64,000 nucleotides of DNA from Parachlamydiales bacterium (GTDB lineage Bacteria; Chlamydiota; Chlamydiia; Chlamydiales; JABDDJ01), in assembly GCA_041671045.1 (NCBI GenBank), contig JBAZCF010000001.1, positions 558,001 to 622,000 on the forward strand. The letters run 5' to 3'. Below the pieces are notes generated by a model, which had not been told where the DNA came from, did not search any database, and saw nothing but the letters and a program-made list of their open reading frames with translations. Made by a program: the position numbers and the translations under genes. The first letter of the stretch is position 1, and the number at the start of each line of letters is the position of its first letter. This document shows, in pieces, positions 18,035 to 26,164 of this stretch.

Positions 18035-19210
18035 ATGGCTGAAATGACTAAGGACGATGTGCTCCTAACCATCACAAAAGAAAACTTGGAAACAGGCCTC
18101 CGCGGCTACCCCGTGGGCTACTGCACAACCTCTTCGGTAGATCCCCAAAAAGGCCTCTTCTATGTAGGGAAATCCCTCGCAGATATGGCATTCTGGAACC
18201 CGGAAAATGTTATCTTCCTCCTGTTTAATGGACGCGAAGGCTCCGATGCTGAAATTAAAACTTTTAAAGAAGATCTCATCAAACGCTCACATATCTCCCC
18301 CGAAGTTATCAAACACATCCACGCCCTCCCACGCCATGTGCACCCCATGAAAATTTTCTGCATGGCCCTCCTCATTCTAGGTTCCCTCGAAGGGAAAAAT
18401 GACTACCGCGAAGATGCCCTAAACCTCATAGCTAAACTACCCCAACTCACTGCCACCGTCATAAATTTTCACGGCAGCTGGGGCGGCACCAAACCTCCTC
18501 AACCTGAACTGGGTTATATGGAGAACTTTACCCATATGCTCAATACCCCCAACGCTGACCCTAAAGCCCTTACACACGCCTTCAAACTTTTCAACGTCCT
18601 CCACTTCGACCACGGCGGCGGCAATCTCTCCGCCTTCACCGGAAAAGCAGTCTCGTCCGGACTGGAAGATATGTACGGCTCGCTAACTGCTGCTATGTGC
18701 GCTCTAGCCGGCCCAAGACACGGTAAAGCTAACCAAGAATGCCTGGAATTCGTTCATCTCCTCATAAAGAAACTCGGCGCCAATGCCACTGAAGATACTG
18801 TCAAAAACGAAATCTCTCGCATGCTAGACAATAATGAAATCGTCTTCGGCTTCGGGCACGCTGTCCTCCGCGTCGAAGACCCCCGCGCCTCTATCTTTTA
18901 CTCGGAAGCTCAAAAACTCTACCCCGACAACCCACTTGTCAAAATGGCCCTCACTCTACGCGCTGCCGGCCCCGATATCCTTAAACAAAACCCTAAAGTG
19001 TCCGACCCATTTCCTAACGTCGACGCTATCTCTGGATCCTTCCTCTCCGCTTCCGGCTTCCCATATCCACACTACTTCACCGTCCTCTTCGGGCTTTCCC
19101 GCTGCATCGGAATCTCCCGCCAAATAACCTACGAAAGGCTAGAAGCCCGCGACGGCAAAGGCGTCCCCATCTACCGACCCAAATTCTTCTACAAACAACC
19201 CTCCTCCTAA
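18035..19210 (+). CDS. gltA: Citrate synthase (mitochondrial-like type)
   Basis: Condenses acetyl-CoA with oxaloacetate. All three catalytic residues are visible: His229 in 'GPRHGKANQE', His275 in 'GFGHAVLRVEDPR' and Asp329 in 'NVDAISG'. 'FDHGGGNLSAFT' (191-202) is the conserved hinge block. These forms resemble the eukaryotic/type I synthase more than the E. coli hexameric enzyme. At 391 aa it is shorter than mitochondrial precursors because it lacks the presequence. The Chlamydiaceae lack this enzyme and environmental chlamydiae have it, so it supports the lineage call. Codon use is C-rich like mdh. The stop codon is 19 bases from palindromic element A. Confidence 0.95.
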   Translation: MAEMTKDDVLLTITKENLETGLRGYPVGYCTTSSVDPQKGLFYVGKSLADMAFWNPENVIFLLFNGREGSDAEIKTFKEDLIKRSHISPEVIKHIHALPRHVHPMKIFCMALLILGSLEGKNDYREDALNLIAKLPQLTATVINFHGSWGGTKPPQPELGYMENFTHMLNTPNADPKALTHAFKLFNVLHFDHGGGNLSAFTGKAVSSGLEDMYGSLTAAMCALAGPRHGKANQECLEFVHLLIKKLGANATEDTVKNEISRMLDNNEIVFGFGHAVLRVEDPRASIFYSEAQKLYPDNPLVKMALTLRAAGPDILKQNPKVSDPFPNVDAISGSFLSASGFPYPHYFTVLFGLSRCIGISRQITYERLEARDGKGVPIYRPKFFYKQPSS

Positions 19211-19228
19211 TTCAAGGTCAAGGGGTTC

Positions 19229-19850
19229 GTGCAGGGTTTCACCCTGCACCCAGCAGGACTTTGTCCTGCACCTACCAAAGGTCTGGCGACCTTTTGGAAT
19301 CCGCGAGTTGCATCGTAGGCTTGGAGGTTGGCTGTGCGAGGGTTTCGACACGAATCTCCGATTCGTGTCGCCGACGTTGACCTGCCCGCTTCGCGGTCAC
19401 GTCAAGCATTATACTCAACCCTATCCTCCCCCTTTTTGAATCAGTTTTCACGAATAGACTCCGGCTACTTACGAAAAATTACTTAGTCAGATTCTACTTA
19501 GGATTAGATCAAGAAGGGTTTATACAAATACAACAAGTTCTTGAACTGTTCCATGACTCTATTTCTCCTTCAAAAAGCAAAAGAAGATCCTGACCAAACA
19601 TATTTCAGTCATTTGCCGGAGTCTATTCGTGAATACCAATTCCTGATTGAAAGGACTAAGGTTGAGTATAATGCTTGACGTGACCGCGAAGCGGGCAGGT
19701 CAACGTCGGCGACACGAATCGGAGATTCGTGTCGAAACCCTCGCACAACATACTTCCGAGCTAGCGATGCAACTCGCGGATTCCAAAAGGTCGCCAGACC
19801 TTTGGTAGGTGCAGGACAAAGTCCTGCTGGGTGCAGGGTGAAACCCTGCC
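19229..19850. repeat. Large modular palindromic element, copy A
   Basis: A 620-base inverted-repeat structure between two convergent genes (gltA and an FAD oxidoreductase). The left arm (19229-19423) is matched by a right arm (19657-19850) read in reverse. Each arm is itself a string of small hairpins: GCAGGGT/ACCCTGC, GCAGGAC/GTCCTGC, AAAGGTC/GACCTTT, CGACACGAATC/GATTCGTGTCG with a 3-base loop, and a CCGC/GCGG stem inside TTGAC/GTCAA. Inside the arms a perfect 19-bp inverted pair (19447-19465 and 19615-19633) frames a 149-base AT-rich core. A second copy lies at 30823-31427. I see no convincing gene in it. Possible roles are a bidirectional terminator, a structured RNA or a non-autonomous mobile element. 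Confidence 0.9.
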
Positions 19851-19852
19851 TG

Positions 19853-20785
19853 CTAGGAGAGGATTGTTTTGGTGGTGTTTTGGCCGAGGAGGCTGTGGTA
19901 GAGGAGGCCTTTGGAGCCGAGGCCGGAGGCTATCCATGTGTTGTGGGAGAGTTTTTTGAGGAGGGGGAGGCGGTTGGGTGTTGTGGCGCGGATGCCGGCT
20001 TTGCAGGAGAGGATGGTTGAGGAGGAGATGTTGGGTAGGAATGGGTCGAGGGTGGGGAGGAGGGATTGTGAGGCGAGGGCGGGGTCGGGGAGGGGGGAGG
20101 AGAAGTTACGTTCGAAGGTAGCGCCAATGGTTAGCAGGTTATTTTGGGGGATGATGTAGCAGTCGGTTGTTGTGGGTGTGGAGATGTTGAAAGAGTTGTA
20201 GACGGTGATGATTTGTCCTTTGAGGGGTTTGAGAGGGAGGTCAGGGTGGAGTGTTGTGGAGTCTGCACCAGCGGCGATGATGATGATGTCGAAGAGGTTG
20301 GAAAGTTGGGATGGTGAGGAGATGAGGTCGATTTGAAGGGAGGAGCCTTGTTCGAGGCAGGAGGCCCAGAGTCCTTCAAGGTAGAGTGGGCAGTTGACTG
20401 TGAGGGCGTCAGGAATGAAGAGTGCTTCTTGTCCGAGGGATTTACTCCAGGGGATATTGTACAGCTGGGAGGAAGTTTGAAATTCTTTGAGCTGGTGCGG
20501 GGAGGTGGGGATGCGGAAAAGTCCTGTTTTGGATGCGACAGGTGTATTGAGGCATTTTTCTGCAGCTTGAAGGAGCCGCTGGGTAGCGGCCATTCCTTCG
20601 AGTCCGAGGGCGTTGAGTCGGGAGCGGACACCTCCATAAGGATGCAGGAGCCCTGCTGCGATGGCAGAGCATCCGCCGCCAATGCCTGCTTTGTCGAATA
20701 GGGTGGTTGTGTGGCATCCTGCTTGGTGTAGGTGCCATGCTATAGAGAGTCCGGAGAATCCGGCACCGATAATTGCAATACGCAT
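19853..20785 (-). CDS. FAD-dependent oxidoreductase of the DAO / MnmC-C family
   Basis: 310-residue flavoprotein. The dinucleotide-binding motif 'IIGAGFSGLSIAWHLHQAG' is at residues 5-23. 'GGGCSAIAAGLLHPYGG' matches the FAD-contact loop of the DAO superfamily and especially the C-terminal oxidoreductase domain of MnmC, which trims a cmnm5 group on tRNA wobble uridine. 'IIIAAGADSTTL' and 'LSCKAGIRATTPNRLPLL' are the other family blocks. The substrate could equally be a small amino acid. Its TAG stop (19853-19855) is the first triplet of the sequence TAGCAGGCAGG at the edge of element A. The coding strand is very pyrimidine-rich, which produces long spurious frames on both strands. Confidence 0.85.
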   Translation of the reverse strand: MRIAIIGAGFSGLSIAWHLHQAGCHTTTLFDKAGIGGGCSAIAAGLLHPYGGVRSRLNALGLEGMAATQRLLQAAEKCLNTPVASKTGLFRIPTSPHQLKEFQTSSQLYNIPWSKSLGQEALFIPDALTVNCPLYLEGLWASCLEQGSSLQIDLISSPSQLSNLFDIIIIAAGADSTTLHPDLPLKPLKGQIITVYNSFNISTPTTTDCYIIPQNNLLTIGATFERNFSSPLPDPALASQSLLPTLDPFLPNISSSTILSCKAGIRATTPNRLPLLKKLSHNTWIASGLGSKGLLYHSLLGQNTTKTILS

Positions 20786-20864
20786 AAGTCTTTAATTTTC
20801 AAAAAGGACTAGTGTAATAATTCCTGTGAATTTTAGCTAGAAGAAGTGAAAAATTGATTTTAGC

Positions 20865-20894
20865 TTGTAAATATTTATGAGGGTAGCTTAATAT
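20865..20894 (+). promoter_or_regulatory. Possible promoter for tRNA-Gln (and prs)
   Basis: TTGTAA (20865-20870), an 18-base spacer and TAATAT (20889-20894) sit about 24 bases before the tRNA. The region is AT-rich, so a chance match is possible. prs begins 17 bases after the tRNA with no visible promoter or terminator between, so this promoter may serve both. Confidence 0.4.
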
Positions 20895-20917
20895 GTTTTC
20901 TGTAATCGTTAAATCGA

Positions 20918-20989
<72 letters not shown>

Positions 20990-21005
20990 ATTAACTAAAG
21001 CAAAG

Positions 21006-21965
21006 ATGCCGATGACCCATCATGCGTCGGAAATAGCTGTCCTCTCGGGATCTTCCCATCCAGACTTAGCACGTAACATTGCTAAGCATGCCGGAGTAGA
21101 TCTAAGTCCGATAGAGATTTCGACGTTTGCTGACGGCGAGATATCAGTCTTGATTCAAGAGTCCGTACGTGGCAAACACACCTTTGTCGTGCAGTCCGTC
21201 TCTCTTCATCCAAACGAATACCTCGTCGAACTCCTCATCATCATCGATGCTTTACGAAGAGCCTCTGCGCAGTCTGTCACAGCCGTTATACCCTACTTCG
21301 GGTACAGCCGCCAAGACCGCAAAGACAAGCCCCGTGTGCCCATCACCGCTCGCCTCGTTGCGGACCTGCTCGAAAAAGCAGGTGTTCAACATCTCTTCAC
21401 GATGGACCTGCACGCGCCGCAAGTGCAAGGCTTCTTCAATATCCCTGTCGATGACTTGCCTGGACGTATAGCACTGATCGATGCCCTCAAAAGCATGACA
21501 GATGCACCAGACGTAGTTGTCGCTCCGGATATCGGTAGCGTAAAGACTGCAAGAAAGTACGCTTCCGCTTTAAACTGTGATTTTGTCATCATAGACAAAC
21601 AACGACAGAAAAACGACGATGTTGAAATTCTTAACATCATCGGTTCTGTCACCGGAAAAAATGTTCTTCTCGCTGACGATGTGTGCTCTACCGGGAGCAC
21701 TTTAGTGTCAGCAGCGAAAGCATGCCATGAGAAGGGCGCACGTTCAGTCAATGCCGTCGTCACACACGGCCTATTTGTCGGTGATGCAATCACCACAATA
21801 GAAGACAGCCAGCTGGATTGGATCCTTACAACCGATACCATTCCACAAACTTCCCGTCTAACGGGAACGGCTAAAATCAAAACGTGCTCCATAGCCCCTC
21901 AATTTGGCGATGCCATCCGCTGCTCCACTTCTCACGAGTCCATTTCTTCTCGGAATCATAGGTAG
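21006..21965 (+). CDS. prs: Ribose-phosphate pyrophosphokinase (PRPP synthetase)
   Basis: Makes PRPP from ribose-5-phosphate and ATP for nucleotide, NAD and amino acid synthesis. Conserved blocks are 'FADGEISVLIQESVRG', 'PYFGYSRQDRKDKPR' (ATP/flexible loop), 'MDLHAPQVQGFF' and the PRPP motif 'VLLADDVCSTGSTLV'. The open frame extends upstream to 20922 inside the tRNA, so I place the start at the ATG at 21006 (a second ATG at 21012 is equally possible). This gives 319 aa, the normal size. The ribosome binding site is weak (AAAG). It appears to be expressed from the tRNA-Gln promoter. A hairpin with a short T-run follows the stop. Confidence 0.94.
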   Translation: MPMTHHASEIAVLSGSSHPDLARNIAKHAGVDLSPIEISTFADGEISVLIQESVRGKHTFVVQSVSLHPNEYLVELLIIIDALRRASAQSVTAVIPYFGYSRQDRKDKPRVPITARLVADLLEKAGVQHLFTMDLHAPQVQGFFNIPVDDLPGRIALIDALKSMTDAPDVVVAPDIGSVKTARKYASALNCDFVIIDKQRQKNDDVEILNIIGSVTGKNVLLADDVCSTGSTLVSAAKACHEKGARSVNAVVTHGLFVGDAITTIEDSQLDWILTTDTIPQTSRLTGTAKIKTCSIAPQFGDAIRCSTSHESISSRNHR

Positions 21966-21980
21966 ATTAACAATTGTGTA

Positions 21981-22012
21981 AACTTGCTTGAATGACAAGC
22001 AAGTTGATTTTT
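21981..22012 (+). terminator. Hairpin with T-run between prs and rplY
   Basis: AACTTGCTTG (21981-21990) pairs perfectly with CAAGCAAGTT (21996-22005), then GATTTTT. It has the form of an intrinsic terminator but ends directly at the GGAGGAACT ribosome binding site of rplY. There is no room for a separate rplY promoter after it, so it may act as an attenuator or leader structure. Confidence 0.6.
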
Positions 22013-22021
22013 GGAGGAACT

Positions 22022-22579
22022 ATGAAATTATCGGTGACTAAACGTGCCGTCAACCGTAAAAGCGATGCAACAAAATTGCGACGCGAAGGGTTTATCCCAG
22101 CGGTTATCTATTCTAAAGGGGATGTAGGCGAAAACATTGCTATTAAAAGCGACGAATTCAGCGCATTTATCCGCCAACTGCAAAAAGGACGTCTTCCTAA
22201 CACTATAGTGGAACTCGATATCGATGGTAAAACTCGTCGCGCCATTATTAAAGATATCCAATACAACATCATCAACTACAACGTCATCTCTTTAGATTTT
22301 GAAGAGCTGCATGATGACCGCCCCGTTAAAGTTAAAGTGCCTGTGGAATGCACTGGCGTTAACGAATGCATCGGCGTAAAAGCCGGCGGTGTTCTACGTC
22401 AAGTTATCCGCCACGTACGTGTGCGCTGCTTGCCTAAAGACATCCCTAACTTGTTCAATATCGATGTAACTTCAATGGATTTGCGCCAATCACGCCGCCT
22501 GTCAGATATCGCTTGGCCGGAAACTATCCGCCCTCTCGTTAATTTGAATGAAGTTGCCGTACTGATAGCTAAGAGATAA
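22022..22579 (+). CDS. rplY: Ribosomal protein L25/CTC family
   Basis: Binds 5S rRNA in the large subunit. I start at the ATG at 22022, because GGAGGAACT directly precedes it and 'MKLSVTKRAVNRKSDATKLR' is the family N-terminus; an upstream in-frame ATG at 21992 lies in the hairpin. At 185 aa it is the longer CTC form with a C-terminal TL5-type beta domain (about 90-185, 'DRPVKVKVPVECTGVNECIG'). It heads the conserved chlamydial run rplY-pth-rpsF-rpsR-rplI-ispE. The stop is seven bases before the pth start, so it is in the same operon. Confidence 0.95.
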   Translation: MKLSVTKRAVNRKSDATKLRREGFIPAVIYSKGDVGENIAIKSDEFSAFIRQLQKGRLPNTIVELDIDGKTRRAIIKDIQYNIINYNVISLDFEELHDDRPVKVKVPVECTGVNECIGVKAGGVLRQVIRHVRVRCLPKDIPNLFNIDVTSMDLRQSRRLSDIAWPETIRPLVNLNEVAVLIAKR

Positions 22580-22586
22580 GTAGACA

Positions 22587-23201
22587 ATGGAAGAGGAAGT
22601 TAGCAAGCATAAGCACCGGGTAATCGTAGGATTAGGAAATCCCGGCCTCAGCTATGCCAATACACGGCATAACCTAGGCAAGCTTATCGTCTTAGCCCTA
22701 GCCTCCCACCTAAACTGGACCCTTAAAAAAGACCCCCGCAACAATGTCGAAGATGCTAAAGGCATCCTAGATGGGGTCAATGTCCACTTAGTCCTTCCAA
22801 CGCTCTACATGAATGAAAGCGGGTCAGCCATACGAAAGTATCTAAGCTACTACCGCTTATCCGTCGACGACCTCATCGTCGTAAACGACGATGTGGCCCT
22901 ACCATTCGGCTCCCTTCGCATCAGAGAAGGTGGCAGCTCAGGCGGTCACAACGGCTTAAAAAGCATTGAAGAACACTTAGGTACGCAAAAATATCTGCGC
23001 TTACGCGTGGGAGTAGGACAGCCATTTGAAGGGCAAGACCTGGCAGATTATGTACTGGGAAAATTTACCCAAGATGAAGCAAGCCAGCTTCCCAAAGTTT
23101 TGGAAAAAGGGACTGAAGCCCTCCAGCAACTTACCAAACATACTGTGGAACTCGCCATGAACCTAGTGAATATAAAGAATGTCAGTGGAGTTAAATCATG
23201 A
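22587..23201 (+). CDS. pth: Peptidyl-tRNA hydrolase
   Basis: Releases tRNA from prematurely dropped peptidyl-tRNA. 'IVGLGNPGLSYANTRHNLG' at residues 13-31 contains the catalytic His28. 'LPTLYMNESG' has the substrate-binding Asn, 'VVNDDVALPFG' the catalytic Asp, and 'GGSSGGHNGLKS' the conserved Asn loop. The 204-aa length is typical. Its stop overlaps the rpsF start by four bases (ATGA), indicating translational coupling in this translation-related operon. Confidence 0.96.
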   Translation: MEEEVSKHKHRVIVGLGNPGLSYANTRHNLGKLIVLALASHLNWTLKKDPRNNVEDAKGILDGVNVHLVLPTLYMNESGSAIRKYLSYYRLSVDDLIVVNDDVALPFGSLRIREGGSSGGHNGLKSIEEHLGTQKYLRLRVGVGQPFEGQDLADYVLGKFTQDEASQLPKVLEKGTEALQQLTKHTVELAMNLVNIKNVSGVKS

Positions 23202-23536
23202 GCAGAAAACAACCTCAGCTTTACGAAGGGATGTACATCATCAGCGCTAAACTAAGCGATGAAGCCCGCAGAAAAGCCTTTGAAAAAATTACCGTAGGCA
23301 TCACCAGCCACGGCGGCGAACTTGTCAAAATCCATGAACAAGGCCGTAAAAAACTCGCGTATGAAATCAATACACATCGCGAAGGATACTACTACCTCGT
23401 CTACTTTTCAGCCCTACCGGCAGTTATTGAAGAGCTATGGGACGAGTACCACATTAGCGAAGACCTCATCCGTTTCATCACTTTGAGAACAGATAAGGTT
23501 CTTGAGAAAATAGAATTCAAGACCATTGTCGAATAA
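23198..23536 (+). CDS. rpsF: Ribosomal protein S6
   Basis: Small-subunit protein that pairs with S18 on the platform. 112 aa, with 'YEGMYIISAKLSDEARR' at the start and 'LAYEINTHREGYYYLVYF' in the middle, as in the family. It starts within the pth stop (ATGA overlap) and is followed by rpsR after 21 bases. The rpsF-rpsR-rplI order is the general bacterial one. Confidence 0.96.
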   Translation: MSRKQPQLYEGMYIISAKLSDEARRKAFEKITVGITSHGGELVKIHEQGRKKLAYEINTHREGYYYLVYFSALPAVIEELWDEYHISEDLIRFITLRTDKVLEKIEFKTIVE

Positions 23537-23557
23537 CGGCATAGATGAGGTAAAACC

Positions 23558-23818
23558 ATGAATAGAAAAATTAGAGCACCCTTAGAAAGTGGTAGCGACG
23601 CACGTTCAAAACGTCGCAAACGCTGCCCATTCACCGCCGCGGGTATTCGCGATATAGACTACAAAGATACAGAAACTCTGTTAAAATTTGTGACTGAACG
23701 AGGCAAAATTCTTCCTCGTCGTATTACAGGCGTTTCCGCCTTTCATCAAAAGCATTTGGCACAAGCTATCAAACGCGCGCGCCATATGGCCCTGCTGCCT
23801 TTTGTAGCGGACCAGTAA
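23558..23818 (+). CDS. rpsR: Ribosomal protein S18
   Basis: 86 aa, basic N-terminus ('RSKRRKRCPF'), then 'DIDYKDTETLLKFVTERGKI' and 'RRITGVSAFHQKHLAQAIKR', the full S18 signature. The single cysteine at the start of the core is of the kind seen in S18 proteins. It lies between rpsF and rplI in the operon, 20 bases before the chosen rplI start. Confidence 0.97.
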   Translation: MNRKIRAPLESGSDARSKRRKRCPFTAAGIRDIDYKDTETLLKFVTERGKILPRRITGVSAFHQKHLAQAIKRARHMALLPFVADQ

Positions 23819-23838
23819 ATTAGGAGGAAATGACTGTT

Positions 23839-24321
23839 ATGGCTACTAAGATATTATTGCTAAAAGACGTAGACGGCTTAGGACGCAAAGGCGAGATCGT
23901 ATCCGCCCGTCCTGGCTACATCCGTAACTATTTGATTCCTCAAGAATTTGCGGAAATTGCTACATCTCAAGCTTTGAGAAAGCAAGCCCGCCTCGTTGAG
24001 GAAAGACAGCAACAAGCTATCATGGATAAGCAAGAAGCTGAACAAGCCGCAAGCCAAGTCGCAGAAATCACGCTGATAACTATCGTAAAAGTGGACCACG
24101 AAGGCCACATGTACGGTTCTGTCTCAGCACATGATGTCATCGACTTGCTCAAAAAGCAAGCCAATGTGGAAATCGAAAGACGTTCCATCCAACTTAAGCA
24201 TGCTCTTAAAACTACAGGTAAGCATACTATTCACCTTAAGTTTAAAGAAGGCGTCTCAGCAGATATTAAGCTGGATATCATTGCAGAAGGTTCTGAAGAA
24301 GCAGCAGCGCTCCAAGCGTAG
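23839..24321 (+). CDS. rplI: Ribosomal protein L9
   Basis: Large-subunit protein with an N-terminal domain binding 23S rRNA and a long connecting helix. 'ILLLKDVDGLGRKGEIVSAR' and 'PGYIRNYLIPQEFA' are diagnostic. I choose the ATG at 23839: AGGAGG at 23822-23827 is 11 bases away from it but only two bases from the ATG at 23830, and the family begins 'MATKILLL'-like. The product is 160 aa. The helix (about 45-75) is Gln/Glu/Ala-rich. ispE follows after 67 bases. Confidence 0.95.
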   Translation: MATKILLLKDVDGLGRKGEIVSARPGYIRNYLIPQEFAEIATSQALRKQARLVEERQQQAIMDKQEAEQAASQVAEITLITIVKVDHEGHMYGSVSAHDVIDLLKKQANVEIERRSIQLKHALKTTGKHTIHLKFKEGVSADIKLDIIAEGSEEAAALQA

Positions 24322-24388
24322 CAAAGCTTATTCTACTTTTGGAGAGGGACGGCACGCCGTTCCTCTCTGATATCTCTAAAGGTTCTAT

Positions 24389-25219
24389 ATGCTTCAACTA
24401 TTTTCACCTGCAAAACTTAACCTATTCTTACGCATCCTCAAAAAGCGTGAAGACGGCTTCCACGAACTAGCATCCCTCTTTCAAGCAATCTCCTTAGGCG
24501 ACACTCTAACATACAAAACATCTTCTAATGATCAACTGACAGCAGAAGGCATTCCTATGCCTCTCGACGAGAACAATCTTATCCTTAAAGCGGCACGCCT
24601 TTTCAGGCAGAAAACCCGGCTACCTCTCTATGTTTCTGTGCATGTAAATAAACAAATTCCCCTTGAAGCAGGATTAGGTGGAGGCAGCAGCAACGCAGCA
24701 ACAACCTTATGGGCAATGAATGAACTTGCCGGAAGACCCGTCAAACGGAGTGAACTCACAAACTGGGGTGGTGAATTAGGATCGGATGTCGCTTTTTTCC
24801 TTTCTTCAGGCACAGCTTATTGTACCGGCAGGGGAGAAATAATCAAACCGTTGGAAGACCTGCCCTATAAACCGGAATTCACTCTAATCAAACCTGATTT
24901 TGGTGCCAGCACTCCGGCAGTCTATAAAGCTTTAAAAGTTGCTGAGTTAGAGCAAAGGGATCCCTTAGCTTTTCTAGATAAATTTTATAAAAGTGATTTT
25001 GCCTATTTCAATGACTTAGAAGGAGCCGCTTTCCATGTTGTGCCTGAACTACGTACTGTGAAGCAACAATTGATAGCTGCAGGATATGACGAAGCTGTGA
25101 TGGCCGGATCAGGCTCTACATTCTTTTGTTTAGGTGAACCGAAACATCCGCTTGCAGCAAACTTTTATGTAAAAAAAGCACACTTTGTACGCCGTGAAAA
25201 TTCTGAAAGCTGGTACTAA
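24389..25219 (+). CDS. ispE: 4-diphosphocytidyl-2-C-methyl-D-erythritol kinase
   Basis: GHMP kinase of the non-mevalonate isoprenoid pathway. 'FSPAKLNLFLRILKKREDGF' is the N-terminal substrate region with the conserved Lys. 'IPLEAGLGGGSSNAATTLWA' is the ATP-binding glycine loop. 'GSDVAFFLSSGTAYCTGRG' and 'VMAGSGSTFFCLG' complete the signature. 276 aa is typical. It closes the conserved chlamydial cluster. The next gene is convergent, with a hairpin-rich gap. Confidence 0.95.
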   Translation: MLQLFSPAKLNLFLRILKKREDGFHELASLFQAISLGDTLTYKTSSNDQLTAEGIPMPLDENNLILKAARLFRQKTRLPLYVSVHVNKQIPLEAGLGGGSSNAATTLWAMNELAGRPVKRSELTNWGGELGSDVAFFLSSGTAYCTGRGEIIKPLEDLPYKPEFTLIKPDFGASTPAVYKALKVAELEQRDPLAFLDKFYKSDFAYFNDLEGAAFHVVPELRTVKQQLIAAGYDEAVMAGSGSTFFCLGEPKHPLAANFYVKKAHFVRRENSESWY

Positions 25220-25274
25220 ATGTTTTGCTTATTACACTTCTTTTGAAATTCCATTGAGTTGGCTAAAAGGATGT

Positions 25275-25364
25275 GTCCCTACGGTAAGGGACTCGTCGTC
25301 GCTTTCATAGTCTCAACAAGTCGAGGACTAAGAAACGACGATCGCTGCACTCCTATACTAGGAG
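25275..25364. terminator. Hairpin cluster between convergent ispE and an Inc-like gene
   Basis: GTCCCT (25275-25280) pairs with AGGGAC (25287-25292); CGTCGT and ACGACG words farther on can pair across about 40 bases; CTCCTA-TAC-TAGGAG at 25350-25364 is a perfect small palindrome. No long T-run. Probably serves as termination region for both strands. Confidence 0.45.
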
Positions 25365-25393
25365 AAGGTTAGTAGGGTACATCAAATGCACTA

Positions 25394-25906
25394 TTATTTA
25401 CCTTGTATGGCATTCAGGAGGAAGGGGAGCGTTTTATTCGCCATTAATGCGCCAAAAGTAACACCTGTAGAATAGATGTATACGTTTCCAAATATACTTA
25501 AGGGAATTTGATAAGCTGGAAAAGTGCGGGCCATACCATTAAATATAATACTCACGAAAGCCGTCGTTAGTTTTATTTGATTAATATTATTTGCTATGCC
25601 GTAAGCAATAGAATTAAAACTCTCTGATTTTTTAGATAATTCTAGTCCTACACCCAAAGCAGTTCCTACAAGGAAGACTATGGGATTAAAATATAATGAA
25701 ACCATTGCAGCTGCAACAAAAAGGCCATCGGTAGAGATTACCGCAGCTGTAAAAGAGCTTAAAGGAGAGGGTTGAGTTTCTTCTATAGTGTCGAAGCGTT
25801 CTGGCACATCCATAGTTGTAGTATCATCGTTTGTGCTAAATTGAAGCCAACTAGAAGCAAAATTTGGATTGGTTTGAATTTTATAATGTAAATCTGGAGA
25901 TGCCAT
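25394..25906 (-). CDS. Inc-like membrane protein, paralog 1 of 3
   Basis: 170 aa. Residues about 60-90 ('GLFVAAAMVSLYFNPIVFLV' then 'GTALGVGL') form a hydrophobic block with a central 'YFNP' turn, and two further hydrophobic stretches lie at about 108-125 and 130-155. The N-terminal 50 residues are hydrophilic with no signal peptide, as expected for type III-secreted Inc proteins. The 'VSLYFNPxxFLVGTAxGV' motif is shared with the next two genes upstream, so the three are tandem paralogs. GGAGAAAG lies before the ATG. Function unknown. Confidence 0.75.
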   Translation of the reverse strand: MASPDLHYKIQTNPNFASSWLQFSTNDDTTTMDVPERFDTIEETQPSPLSSFTAAVISTDGLFVAAAMVSLYFNPIVFLVGTALGVGLELSKKSESFNSIAYGIANNINQIKLTTAFVSIIFNGMARTFPAYQIPLSIFGNVYIYSTGVTFGALMANKTLPFLLNAIQGK

Positions 25907-26078
25907 AATCTTTCTCCAATTAAATTTGATTGTTAATTATATTAATTTATTTAAATTAAGTCAAGTTTAATAAGTGTAAGATAACATTTGATTTCATATA
26001 GAATGGATAGAGATAGATAAGATAAAATATTGAACTAAGTTGGCAATAGGCAGAAGTGGATTTAAAGATTAACTAAAG

Positions 26079-26110
26079 AATACTAAGCAGTCGTAAGACT
26101 GCTTAGTATT
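26079..26110 (-). terminator. Perfect 14-bp hairpin with GTAA loop
   Basis: AATACTAAGCAGTC (26079-26092) pairs exactly with GACTGCTTAGTATT (26097-26110). It sits in the 258-base AT-rich gap downstream of paralog 2, read on the minus strand, and is probably its terminator. The rest of the gap (25907-26164) holds nothing else I can name. Confidence 0.65.
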
Positions 26111-26164
26111 CACTTTAAAAGTATATGTGTTTCTTATACCCGTAGAAATAGGTAGAATTACACC

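Noticed and set aside
20131..20682. 183-codon open frame on the minus strand
   Set aside because: Lies wholly inside the FAD oxidoreductase in another frame; low-complexity Ser/Pro product caused by the pyrimidine-rich coding strand.
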